From Deltaproteobacteria bacterium (GTDB taxonomy: Bacteria; Desulfobacterota; Desulfobacteria; Desulfobacterales; UBA11574): a DNA stretch of 9,279 nt. Where the stretch lies: NCBI GenBank assembly GCA_019313505.1, contig JAFDBA010000121.1, positions 1 through 9,279 of the forward strand. Direction: 5' to 3'. Under the pieces are notes generated by a model. The model made no database searches and had not been told where the DNA came from. It saw nothing but the letters and a program-made list of their open reading frames with translations. Shown piece after piece: positions 1-6,722 of the stretch (positions are counted from its first letter, which is position 1; the number at the start of each line of letters is the position of its first letter). Both the position numbers and the translations under genes were made by a program.

Positions 1-918
1 GATTTTAAACATATTGGGGCAGAGGGAATAATGTAAATCCAGAACTGCTTTATCCGGATTTTCCAGGGCCAACCGGTTGATCAGATTGATTTCGGTGCCT
101 ATAATAATTGTTGTATCGGGGGGAGCATTTTCAACGTATTTCACAATAAAGCTTGTGGATCCCGTTGCATCGGCCAGTTCTACAACTTCCCGGGTACATT
201 CCGGATGGACTACGATCTTAGCTTCGGGATATTCTTTTCTCATTTTCAAAACATGTTCAACCCGAAAGCGGGTATGGACATGACACTCCCCGTCCCATAG
301 AATCACTTTGGCTTTGTTGACGGCTTCCGGGATATTACCGCCCAACGGCTTTTTCGGATCCCACAAAATCATTTTCTCTGCCTCAATCCCTATCTGATTT
401 CCGGTATTGCGTCCAAGATGTTGGTCCGGGAAAAAGAAAATCTTCTCACGCCGGCTAAATCCCCAGTTAAAGGCGACCGACGCATTCGATGAGGTACAAA
501 CAGCCCCTCCATGGCGGCCACAAAAAGCTTTTACATCAGCATCGGAATTCATATAAACAATTGGCATGACCGATCCCTCTCCAGTAATCGACGTAACCTC
601 TTCCCAGGCCCTATTAACGTTATTGATATCTGCCATGTCAGCCATGGGGCAGCCCGCCTTTAGATCGGGGATCTGGACGGTTTGATATGGTTGGGATAAA
701 ATTTCCGCACTTTCAGCCATAAAATGGACTCCGCAAAAGACAATGAACCGGGCATCATTGTCCGCAGCCGCCTTTTGAGAAAGCCTCAAAGAATCTCCTC
801 GATAGTGTCCAATATCAACGATCTCCTTACGCTGATAATGGTGAGTCAGGATGATAAGTTGTTCTCCCAAATCTTCTTTTATAGTCCCAATCTGTTCTAT
901 GATATCCTGATCATCCAT
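1..918 (-). CDS. nadA: Quinolinate synthase NadA (partial, 3' end beyond window)
   Basis: NadA condenses iminoaspartate with dihydroxyacetone phosphate to quinolinate, the second step of de novo NAD synthesis, using an oxygen-sensitive [4Fe-4S] cluster. The frame is open for 306 codons to the window edge. The three cluster cysteines are visible: C90 in KAGCPMADM, C212 in DGECHVH and C300 in SLCPNM. Other family motifs are HHYQ (26-29), YMNSDADVKAF, TSSNA and VHPEC, which carries the substrate-binding His and Glu. Family length is about 300-350 aa, so only a short C-terminus is missing. The start at 918 overlaps the iscU stop by 8 nt (ATGGATGA). An in-frame ATG at 933 would add five residues and cannot be excluded. 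The gene is last in the iscU series, which fits a need for Fe-S assembly. The identification is secure. Confidence 0.97.
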   Translation of the reverse strand, partial: MDDQDIIEQIGTIKEDLGEQLIILTHHYQRKEIVDIGHYRGDSLRLSQKAAADNDARFIVFCGVHFMAESAEILSQPYQTVQIPDLKAGCPMADMADINNVNRAWEEVTSITGEGSVMPIVYMNSDADVKAFCGRHGGAVCTSSNASVAFNWGFSRREKIFFFPDQHLGRNTGNQIGIEAEKMILWDPKKPLGGNIPEAVNKAKVILWDGECHVHTRFRVEHVLKMRKEYPEAKIVVHPECTREVVELADATGSTSFIVKYVENAPPDTTIIIGTEINLINRLALENPDKAVLDLHYSLCPNMFKI

Positions 919-1282
919 ATTTTTTCTTTTCATAATCCTTAATTGCCTCGGCAAGGGCTTTGGCCCCAAGGTTGGAACAGTGCATCTTTTCTTTCGGAAG
1001 ACCGTCAAGGGCCTTGGCAACGGTTTTTTTTGTTATGGATTTGGCTTCTTGCAGAGTTTTGCCCTTTGCCATATCGCTGACTATGTTGGATACGGCAATG
1101 GCTGCAACACATCCGAATGTCTTGAATTTGACATCTGTGAGTTTATCATCCTTGACTTTAATATAGAAAGCCATCATATCACCGCACACGGGATTGCCAA
1201 CCTCTCCAATTCCGTCAGCATTTTCAATGACCCCGGCATTGCGCGGATTTGAGAAATGTTCCATCACTTTTTCTGAATACAT
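911..1282 (-). CDS. iscU: IscU/NifU-type Fe-S cluster scaffold protein
   Basis: This is a 123-aa U-type scaffold on which Fe-S clusters are built before transfer to apoproteins. It has the single-domain IscU length and starts with the family motif MYSEKVMEHFSNPRN. The three cluster cysteines are present: C33 in NPVCGD (with D35), C58 in TFGCVAAIA and C102 in MHCSNL. The usual Gly or Ala after the middle Cys is Val here, and the following SS is SN. These are mild deviations. The start lies 3 nt after the conceptual nifS stop, with a GAAGGG purine stretch upstream, and the end overlaps nadA. The likely client is NadA, by position. The damaged upstream nifS leaves its sulfur source unclear. The identification is secure; iscU rather than nifU is chosen because the C-terminal NifU domains are absent. 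Confidence 0.95.
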   Translation of the reverse strand: MYSEKVMEHFSNPRNAGVIENADGIGEVGNPVCGDMMAFYIKVKDDKLTDVKFKTFGCVAAIAVSNIVSDMAKGKTLQEAKSITKKTVAKALDGLPKEKMHCSNLGAKALAEAIKDYEKKKYG

Positions 1283-1285
1283 TTT

Positions 1286-2436
1286 TTATTTCCCTTCTTC
1301 TCTCCTCCAAAGGGGAGAAAGCGAGCGAAGTTTTTCAACCGCAAGGCAAAGTTTTTCCAGCACATACTCGATCTCTTCGATCTTGTTGCTGCTGTCCATG
1401 GTAAATACAATTGATCCTTGTGCCAGATCGGGTGGTGTTCCGATCGCTACCAGAACCGGCGAAGTTTTAAGGGCTTTTGAAGCACAAGCAGAGCCGGTGT
1501 TTGCACATATGCCTTTGCTTCTCCCTCAATAGCCTCAATACAAAAACTTGCATGTCCTGGGAGCCTTCTGTAAGGATGACCTGTAAGTTTAACACTTTCA
1601 ATTCGCTTCTGAATACCTGCTACAAGGAGATTTCTCAATTCCTGCAAGTAATCAATTTTGTCGGTGAGTTCTGCTATCGTTAGCTCTGATGCTTTGCCAA
1701 GTCCGACAATGCCCGGAACATTTTCAGTTCCACCCCTCCTGCCCATTTCCTGGATGCCGCCATGAATTAAAGGCATAAGTCTCAAATTGTTTTTGAAGTA
1801 AAGGGCTCCAACTCCTTTGGGCGCGCCAATAGAAACTCCGGAAAGACTTAATAAATCAACATTAAGTGCATTGACATCGACCGGTATGTTGCCGGCAGAT
1901 GCAACAGCATCCGTGTGAAATAATACCCCTTTATCCCGGCAAATACCAGAAAGTTCCGATATGGGCTGGATTGTTCCAATTTCATTATTGGCATGCATAA
2001 TTGACACCAAAATAGTGTCGGACCTTATTGCCCTGGACAAACGTCCAGGATCCACCAGACCATATTCATCTACCGGTAGAAAAGTCACCTCGAAATCCAT
2101 GCGTTCAAAAAATCGTGCAGAGTTAAGTACTGAGTGGTGTTCAATAGCAGAGATGATAATATGCTTACCTTTTTTCTGCCGGGCAAAGGCTACGCCTTTT
2201 ACTGCAAGGTTATTAGCTTCAGCACCCGACGAAGTGAAGATGATTTCCTGAGATTTAGCACTGATTAACTTGGCAACCTTTGCCCTTTGTTCTTCCATGA
2301 CCTGCTTAATTTGTGAACCCATGTCATAGACGGTAGAGGGATTGCCGAAATGCCGGTCAAAATAAGGAAGCATGGCTTCAATAACCTCTTCCCTCACAGG
2401 CGTTGCGGACGCATGATCCAGATAGACCCTCCTCAT
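1286..2436 (-). pseudogene. nifS: NifS/IscS-like cysteine desulfurase homologue, frameshifted and lacking the PLP lysine
   Basis: This is a class V aminotransferase-fold protein; working members take sulfur from cysteine for Fe-S assembly. The upstream frame (1447-2436, 329 aa) has YLDHASATP (5-13), FTSSGAEANNLA, IEHHSVL (H100), HANNEIGTIQP, FHTDAV (D176) and GRRGGTENV. The family frame breaks after IEGEA (residue 307). From 1513 down to the TAA at 1288-1286 the -1 frame continues the family C-terminus for 75 codons, including the catalytic-Cys loop NTGSACAS (Cys codon 1486-1484) and a terminal LSPLW. Relatives have about eight residues (L-rich) between EGEA and GIC; here only 2 nt separate GCA and GGC, so about 22 nt are missing. 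In addition, the SGHK site holding the PLP lysine reads SGVS (V201, S202), and the conserved Gln after the PLP Asp is A179. It has a good SD (AAAGGA) and starts 11 nt after the tusA remnant. It is either a decayed gene, an assembly error, or an unusual non-PLP paralogue. Confidence 0.85.
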
Positions 2437-2447
2437 ATCAAGTTCCT

Positions 2448-2664
2448 TTATTCAACCTTTTTTATATACAGTTTGTAACAGTCCTCGTCCTCTTCCATCC
2501 CAATAAATTCCTGACCATGCTTTCTACACCACGCTGGGATATCTTCGAACCTGACCTGTTTTCAGACATTTAAGCCTATCGCCTGGTTCTAAAAGATGGA
2601 GAGGGCACATGCGACAAACTAAATCTAAAGTATCATCTGCAGGTTGTTTTTTCACAAATTTCAT
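2448..2664 (-). pseudogene. TusA/SirA-like sulfur-carrier protein gene, frameshifted and internally deleted
   Basis: TusA-family proteins pass persulfide sulfur from a desulfurase to acceptors through the Cys of a CP motif. The first frame starts at ATG 2664 behind an excellent SD and reads TLDLVCRMCPLHLLEPGD, then KCLKTGQ. It then drifts to a TAG at 2526-2524, giving 46 aa. From 2549 the adjacent frame reads FEDIPAWCRKHGQEF to a TAA at 2450-2448, matching the family DIPAW region and C-terminal strand. E. coli TusA has 14 residues between CP and PGD; here there are 5, an in-frame loss of about 27 nt covering helix 1. Between PGD and DIP there are 34 nt where about 39 are expected, which causes the frameshift. 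Adding back the missing parts gives about 83 aa, the normal family size. It sits directly upstream of nifS, its usual partner type. The homology is seen only through motifs, hence moderate confidence. Confidence 0.7.
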
Positions 2665-2669
2665 CGCAT

Positions 2670-2675
2670 CCTCCT
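2670..2675 (-). promoter_or_regulatory. Ribosome binding site of the tusA-like gene
   Basis: The minus strand reads AGGAGG five bases before the ATG at 2664. This is the strongest Shine-Dalgarno in the left operon. It supports that a real gene once began here, even though its reading frame is now broken. Confidence 0.65.
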
Positions 2676-2739
2676 TTGTGCTATTTTTGCGCGAACTCTA
2701 AGCCGGTATTATTGTGAGGATTAACTATTATAATTCATC

Positions 2740-3333
2740 CTATCCTATAAGAAAAATGCCGTAAGTGGCGAACAGGGTGGGTAGAAATTTAATAATTTTA
2801 CCACTTTTAGCTTGGTTTTGGGTATTAATGGCCACCTCTTTGATGATTTTAAAACCGACCTCTTTTGAAAATTTCCTGAAATCCTTGAGGGTAATAACCC
2901 GAATATTGGGAGTATCAAACCACTCATAAGGAAGCTGCTTTGTAATGGGTGCATATCCTGTCACAAGAAGCTGCAACCGTACTCTCCAATGGCTAAAATT
3001 GGGGAAGCTTACGATTCCTCTTTTCCCGATTCGCAACAGGGCCTGGATTAACTTTGACGGTTCATAGACCTGCTGCAGGGTTTGACTCAAAATAACATAA
3101 TCAAAGGTATTGTCCTGATAATCCATGATTTCTTCATTAATGTCACCCTGGATCACTGGCAGGCCTTTTTCAATACATCGTGCAACTTTTGATTCAACAC
3201 GCTCAATCCCGGTGCCCTCTATCTGCTTATCTTCTTTTAGAAAATAAAGGAGCTCTCCCTCACCACAGCCGAGATCAAGCACCTTGGAACCGGGCTCTAT
3301 CCAGGAAGCTATTATCTGAAGATCAAAGCGCAT
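2740..3333 (-). CDS. metW: Methionine biosynthesis protein MetW
   Basis: This is a 197-aa SAM-dependent-methyltransferase-fold protein of the MetW family, which is found next to metX and needed for methionine synthesis in many bacteria; its exact biochemical role is not settled. Motif I is VLDLGCGEG (18-26). The MetW signature SFPNFSHWRVRLQLL and the DTPNIRVITLKDF block follow. The start at 3333 gives MRFDLQIIASWIEPGS, the usual MetW N-terminus, and overlaps the metX stop by 11 nt (ATGCGCTTTGA), which suggests translational coupling. An in-frame ATG at 3357 would add MMKPEKKK and overlap metX by 35 nt; it has a weak GGA upstream and is a real alternative. The gene ends 75 nt before the tusA-like start with no clear terminator between them. 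Confidence 0.95.
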   Translation of the reverse strand: MRFDLQIIASWIEPGSKVLDLGCGEGELLYFLKEDKQIEGTGIERVESKVARCIEKGLPVIQGDINEEIMDYQDNTFDYVILSQTLQQVYEPSKLIQALLRIGKRGIVSFPNFSHWRVRLQLLVTGYAPITKQLPYEWFDTPNIRVITLKDFRKFSKEVGFKIIKEVAINTQNQAKSGKIIKFLPTLFATYGIFLIG

Positions 3334-4510
3334 CTTCTTCTTTTCTGGTTTCATCATTTACACGTTCCAAAAAGCCTTTCACCATGGCGGTCAAACTCTC
3401 ACTGGGTAAAAGAAATGCATCGTGCCCCCAGTCGGCTTCGATCTCACAAAAGCTCACATCAAGACCGTTCTTCTTTATGGCATGGACCATGGCTCTGGAT
3501 TGGTAAGTTGGATACAGCCAGTCGGAAGTAAAGGAAATAACCAGGAATTTGGCCCTGGCCTTGTAAAAAGCCTCAACCGCAGATCCATTACCGTGCTGTT
3601 TCTCCAGGTCGTAGTAATCGGAAGCCTTGGTGATATAAAGAAAAGAATTGGCATCAAAACGATCCACGAACTTGGCGCCCTGGTAACGAAGATAGCTTTC
3701 CACTTGAAAATCAGCATCAAAATTGAAAGAAAAGTCACTTTTATCTTGTAATCGCCGTCCGAATTTTATGCGCATGGACTCATCTGACAAATAGGTAATG
3801 TGACCGATCATACGGGCTACGGCAAGTCCAAGGTCAGGCTTTGATCCTGAATAATAGTCTCCATTATTCCAGTTAGGATCAGCCATGATCGCCTGCCTGG
3901 CCACCTCGTTAAAAGCAATGGCCATGGTTGAATGTCTTGTAGTAGTTGCAAGCGGAATAGCAGAAACAACCATCTCAGGATAACTGACGCACCATTCCAA
4001 AACCTGCATCCCGCCGATAGAACCACCAATGACCGAAAGGATCTTTTTTATTCCCAAATGATCCAGCAACGCCTTCTGACACTTGACCATGTCCCCGATA
4101 GTAACCACAGGAAAATCGAGCCCATAGGGTTCGACAGTTTTGGGATTGTAGGTACAAGGGCCGGTGGATCCTATGCAGCTCCCAAGGATATTTGAACAGA
4201 CAACAAAATACTTGTCGGTATCGATCCCCTTTCCAGGGCCTACCATGATATCCCACCAGCCGGGTTTGGGGTCATCCTCACTGTAATAACCTGCTACGTG
4301 AGAATCTCCGGACAAGGCGTGGCAAATTAGAACTACGTTACTTCTATCATCATTCAATTGACCGCAGGTTTCGTATGCAATCGTCACCGGACCAAGCCTT
4401 GCACCGCTCTCAAGTGTTATTTCATTGGGTGGTTCGGCAAAAGTATACGACTCCTTCTCAACAAGCCCAACCGTAACGTTATTTATGTCATGCTCTATGT
4501 ATTCACTCAT
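3323..4510 (-). CDS. metX: Homoserine O-acetyltransferase MetX
   Basis: This 395-aa alpha/beta-hydrolase-fold acyltransferase activates homoserine, typically with acetyl-CoA, to O-acetylhomoserine, the substrate of the MetY encoded just upstream. The oxyanion region is CHALSGDSHVAGYY (63-76). The nucleophile elbow GGSIGGMQ contains S164. The catalytic Asp is D330 in FTSDWLYP and the His is H363 in DWGHDAF. PGWWDIMVGPGKGIDT and the SNILGSCIGSTGP loop are also typical of MetX. Length matches the family (about 370-400 aa). The start has AGGA seven bases upstream and lies 3 nt after the metY stop; the end overlaps metW. Acetyl rather than succinyl preference is inferred from the MetX fold and MetY partner, since family members can differ in acyl donor. 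Confidence 0.96.
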   Translation of the reverse strand: MSEYIEHDINNVTVGLVEKESYTFAEPPNEITLESGARLGPVTIAYETCGQLNDDRSNVVLICHALSGDSHVAGYYSEDDPKPGWWDIMVGPGKGIDTDKYFVVCSNILGSCIGSTGPCTYNPKTVEPYGLDFPVVTIGDMVKCQKALLDHLGIKKILSVIGGSIGGMQVLEWCVSYPEMVVSAIPLATTTRHSTMAIAFNEVARQAIMADPNWNNGDYYSGSKPDLGLAVARMIGHITYLSDESMRIKFGRRLQDKSDFSFNFDADFQVESYLRYQGAKFVDRFDANSFLYITKASDYYDLEKQHGNGSAVEAFYKARAKFLVISFTSDWLYPTYQSRAMVHAIKKNGLDVSFCEIEADWGHDAFLLPSESLTAMVKGFLERVNDETRKEEDAL

Positions 4511-4513
4511 TGT

Positions 4514-5773
4514 TTATCCTAAACTATCGATAGCCTGTCCCAGATCATCACAGATATCTTCAACCGCCTCTATTCCCACTGAAAGCCTGATCATATCAGG
4601 GGTGATGGATAGACTTTCTCTGATAGCATCGTCAAACGAGACATATTGAGACGAGTAAGGATGAATTGCCAGAGTTTTACAGTCACCCAGATTGGCCAGA
4701 TGGTAGATCAATCGCAGGCTGTCTATGAATCGAAAGCAGGCTGTCTGATCTTTAAGGCCAAAAGTCAGCATTCCACCAAATCCTTTATCCTCGAACAGCT
4801 TTCGGGCAATACCATGCGAGGGATGATCTTCAAAGCCGGGATAATTGACCCAGCATACTTCAGGTCTTTCTCTGAGGTAGCGCGCCACTGATAGAGTATT
4901 TCCCATGTGGCGCTCCATACGTAAGGCCAGTGTATCGAGGCCAAGTGCTGTAAGATAGGAATGCATAGGAGCCTGAGTGGTCCCGAAATTAATGTGATGT
5001 TCACGCCAAACCTTGTCTAAGAAAGCCAGGGGCCTCTTTCTCTCGATATAAGGTTGGAAATCTGGAAAACGCTCCTCTGACCATTTAAAATTGCCGCCGT
5101 CTATTACAACACCACCCACGGCGTTTCCATGCCCGCTCAGATATTTAGTAGTGGAATGAATCACCACATCTGCTCCCAGGTCTAATGGTCGGCAAAGATA
5201 TGGTGTGGATAGGGTGCTGTCCACTAATAAAGGGATTCCGTGTTTGTGTGCTATCTCTGCAACACGGGAAAGGTCCGGAATATCCATCTTGGGGTTTCCG
5301 ATGGTTTCCAGGTAAACAAAGCGTGTTTTGGTGTTTATGGCCTTTTCTATTGCTTCAATATCAGTGGATTCAACCAGGCGCGCAGTAATATCATACTTTT
5401 TAAAGACGTTAATAAATAGGAGATATGTGGACATGAAGAGAGAATTACCAGTTACAAACTCATCTCCGGCCCTAAGTAACGCCATGCATGCATTAGTAAT
5501 TGCCGCCATGCCAGAAGACATTACCACGGCCCCAAGGCCGCCTTCCAGGGCAGTCAATTTTTCCTCCAGGATGCGATTTGTTGGGTTTGTGAGCCGCATG
5601 TAAATATGGTCAGTCTTTTTACCGGCAAAGGTTTGACTCAGATTCTCAGCTGTAGTGTGCAGATGAGAAGCTGTTTGAAATATGGGTGGCAGTGTCGCAC
5701 CTTGCCAGTCTTCAGATGACTGCGCAGCGTGAATAACCTGGGTGTTGAAACGATAATGCTTCTTTTGAATCAT
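4514..5773 (-). CDS. metY: O-acetylhomoserine sulfhydrylase MetY (PLP-dependent)
   Basis: This is a 419-aa Cys/Met-metabolism PLP enzyme of the gamma family. It is expected to convert O-acetylhomoserine plus sulfide to homocysteine in the cytoplasm, allowing direct sulfide assimilation. Visible motifs are YMRLTNPT (phosphate-binding region), SSGMAAI, the VDST Asp (D185) and HSTTKYLSGHGN with the PLP lysine K210. RIYHLANLGDCKTL-like and RLSVGIE motifs near the C-terminus are typical. The ATG at 5773 is chosen because GGGGAGG lies six bases upstream; an in-frame TTG at 5788 overlaps that SD and is unlikely. It is the first enzyme gene after the XRE regulator and is followed closely by metX. A cystathionine gamma-synthase role is less likely given the length and the metX/metW context. 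Confidence 0.93.
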   Translation of the reverse strand: MIQKKHYRFNTQVIHAAQSSEDWQGATLPPIFQTASHLHTTAENLSQTFAGKKTDHIYMRLTNPTNRILEEKLTALEGGLGAVVMSSGMAAITNACMALLRAGDEFVTGNSLFMSTYLLFINVFKKYDITARLVESTDIEAIEKAINTKTRFVYLETIGNPKMDIPDLSRVAEIAHKHGIPLLVDSTLSTPYLCRPLDLGADVVIHSTTKYLSGHGNAVGGVVIDGGNFKWSEERFPDFQPYIERKRPLAFLDKVWREHHINFGTTQAPMHSYLTALGLDTLALRMERHMGNTLSVARYLRERPEVCWVNYPGFEDHPSHGIARKLFEDKGFGGMLTFGLKDQTACFRFIDSLRLIYHLANLGDCKTLAIHPYSSQYVSFDDAIRESLSITPDMIRLSVGIEAVEDICDDLGQAIDSLG

Positions 5774-5779
5774 GTCGTG

Positions 5780-5786
5780 CCTCCCC
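5780..5786 (-). promoter_or_regulatory. Ribosome binding site fixing the metY start
   Basis: The minus strand reads GGGGAGG six bases before the ATG at 5773. It overlaps the upstream TTG (5788-5786), ruling that codon out as the practical start. Confidence 0.7.
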
Positions 5787-5793
5787 AAATAGT

Positions 5794-5858
5794 ATCCTTA
5801 CTTGTCTATTCCTCCGTGTCAGAAAGCCTCTGGTTTGATTAGAAGTTAAAGTAAGGAT
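5794..5858. repeat. Inverted repeat across the XRE-metY junction
   Basis: ATCCTTACTT (5794-5803) and its exact complement AAGTAAGGAT (5849-5858) bracket a 45-nt loop. One arm overlaps the last codons of the XRE gene and the other lies just upstream of the metY RBS. In RNA this could pair and close off the leader. No T-run follows, so it does not resemble an intrinsic terminator. It may be an attenuator-like or translation-control structure, or chance; function is not shown. Confidence 0.4.
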
Positions 5859-6220
5859 TTCAAAATTTCACAAGATCGGCACAATTTCATCTTTTCTTTC
5901 CAGTTTTTATGAACGGTGCCATCACAAATAGTGCCGCTAATAAACCAGCACAGCTTTCCGGCTTGAAACTCCCAAGCCGGACACTTTTTTTTCTTCTCAG
6001 GAGGGCATTTTTTTATTACCCAGCACGACTTTCTGTTTTTGCTATTCTCTTTCAGTCTGGAGGCTAAAAATAACATCTGCCGTTCCACATGGCCCGGTAT
6101 GGATCGCCATCCCTGCTCGTAACTGTGAACAGCTTTAAGAGATATCCCTAGAAGCTGTGCCATCTGCCGCTGTGTCTTATCCAGTCTATACCTGAAATAT
6201 TTAAATTCTTTACTGTCCAA
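5846..6220 (-). CDS. XRE-family HTH regulator with C-terminal seven-cysteine (two-CW-like) module
   Basis: This is a 124-aa probable DNA-binding protein. Residues 16-42 form a helix-turn-helix of XRE type (TQRQMAQLLGISLKAVHSYE). Residues 66-117 form a cysteine module: C66-W, C72, C80-P-A, C91-W, G-T-x-C99, then C114-x2-C117. The spacing and CW/GT signatures match the N-terminal modules of the kinase and phosphatase at 7274-9279, with the two middle loops shortened. The seven cysteines suggest a Zn, Fe-S or thiol sensor. No in-frame ATG precedes the HTH; the start used is TTG at 6220 with GGGA eight bases upstream, and the next Met (M20) would cut the HTH. It sits 72 nt upstream of metY on the same strand, so it may regulate the methionine/sulfur operon and itself. 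Its target is inferred only from position. Confidence 0.85.
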   Translation of the reverse strand: MDSKEFKYFRYRLDKTQRQMAQLLGISLKAVHSYEQGWRSIPGHVERQMLFLASRLKENSKNRKSCWVIKKCPPEKKKKCPAWEFQAGKLCWFISGTICDGTVHKNWKEKMKLCRSCEILKSLL

Positions 6221-6267
6221 GCTGAATTCCCGGTTGCTTTCGATGAAAGTTCTAAAAAACTGTCCAT

Positions 6268-6294
6268 ACTATAACTACATTGTGATAATGTAAA
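6268..6294 (-). promoter_or_regulatory. Candidate promoter with overlapping operator palindrome for the XRE gene
   Basis: On the minus strand TTTACA (6294-6289) and TATAGT (6273-6268) resemble -35 and -10 boxes. The 15-nt spacer is short; reading TAGTAT instead gives 17 nt. A perfect palindrome TACATT-N5-AATGTA (6276-6292) lies over the spacer and the edge of the -35 box, where a repressor would block polymerase. Autoregulation by the XRE protein encoded about 50 nt downstream is a reasonable guess. No direct evidence supports either the promoter or the operator. Confidence 0.4.
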
Positions 6295-6407
6295 GTAATA
6301 CTATGTGGTATCATATGTCAAGTATTTTTTTCAGGAAGCAGACTCTATCCGGACAGGATAAATCCATTACTGAAATGACATCATCAGAGATTTTGAATGA
6401 GGAAAGA

Positions 6408-6500
6408 ATGGAAGTTAAGTCAAACGCCCCGGTCTTTATCAATAGAGAACATAAAAATATTGACCAACATACCACATTGTGCTATGTAGAAACTGGCTAA
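6408..6500 (+). CDS. Doubtful 30-aa small ORF in the intergenic region
   Basis: The gap between the XRE gene and the hemerythrin gene (6221-6722) has no recognisable long gene. The only candidate I would note is a 30-codon frame whose ATG at 6408 follows GAGGAAAGA, a decent Shine-Dalgarno at close spacing. The same frame is open from an ATG at 6303 (65 aa), which has no such signal. The peptide (MEVKSNAPVF to CYVETG) shows no motif, signal peptide or membrane segment I can identify. It could be a leader peptide or chance. Confidence 0.15.
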   Translation: MEVKSNAPVFINREHKNIDQHTTLCYVETG

Positions 6501-6589
6501 TTGTGTTGCCTTCGTTGCCCTGGTGGTGTGCTTTTTTTGGGGCATTGTTTTTTCTGTTTGCAAATCCTGGAAGGCTGTCGCAAGATTAA

Positions 6590-6607
6590 GGTTAAAGGCA
6601 TTTAACC
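6590..6607. repeat. Short perfect hairpin GGTTAAA-4-TTTAACC
   Basis: A 7-bp perfect inverted repeat with a GGCA loop lies nine bases before the larger hairpin and about 115 nt upstream of the hemerythrin start. As DNA it is an 18-bp palindromic site of operator size. AAAAAGG follows rather than a T-run, so plus-strand termination is unlikely. Function is unknown. Confidence 0.3.
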
Positions 6608-6616
6608 AAAAAGGAT

Positions 6617-6655
6617 AGTAAAGAATCCTGGTCCTTTGATCCAGGATTCTTTACT
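6617..6655. terminator. 15-bp perfect hairpin, terminator-like or operator
   Basis: AGTAAAGAATCCTGG (6617-6631) pairs perfectly with CCAGGATTCTTTACT (6641-6655) around a 9-nt loop. On the plus strand no T-run follows. On the minus strand five T follow after ATCC, so as a terminator it would work only weakly and only leftward, where no gene is arriving. Its place 68 nt upstream of the hemerythrin start also allows a 5' leader structure or a protein-binding site. The structure itself is certain; the terminator label is tentative. Confidence 0.35.
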
Positions 6656-6722
6656 CTTCATCTTAAAAGGCAGGATGAAATATATTGATGTATAGCGCTA
6701 ATGGAGTGAGGAGAGAGATTCT

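Noticed and set aside
1505..1530. Programmed -1 frameshift in nifS (slip of tRNA-Lys from AAG to AAA at GCAAAG)
   Set aside because: A slip would restore the frame, but the product would still lack about seven core residues. There is no classical slippery heptamer, so deletion is the simpler reading.
960..1532. Plus-strand ORFs (960-1166, 980-1252, 1194-1532)
   Set aside because: They are antisense to iscU and nifS, show no family motif, and mirror the coding bias of the real genes.
5774..5845. SAM or other methionine riboswitch upstream of metY
   Set aside because: The gap is only 72 nt and contains no multi-helix core that I can recognise; just one long-range inverted repeat is seen.
6303..6500. 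65-aa ORF in the intergenic region as a real gene
   Set aside because: There is no Shine-Dalgarno at its first ATG, no motif, and it begins next to the XRE promoter. Only the internal 30-aa start has a usable RBS, and it is listed at low confidence.
6516..6560. Intrinsic terminator TGCCC...GGGCA followed by T-rich sequence
   Set aside because: The stem is only 5 bp with a loop of about 19 nt, and no convincing gene ends upstream.
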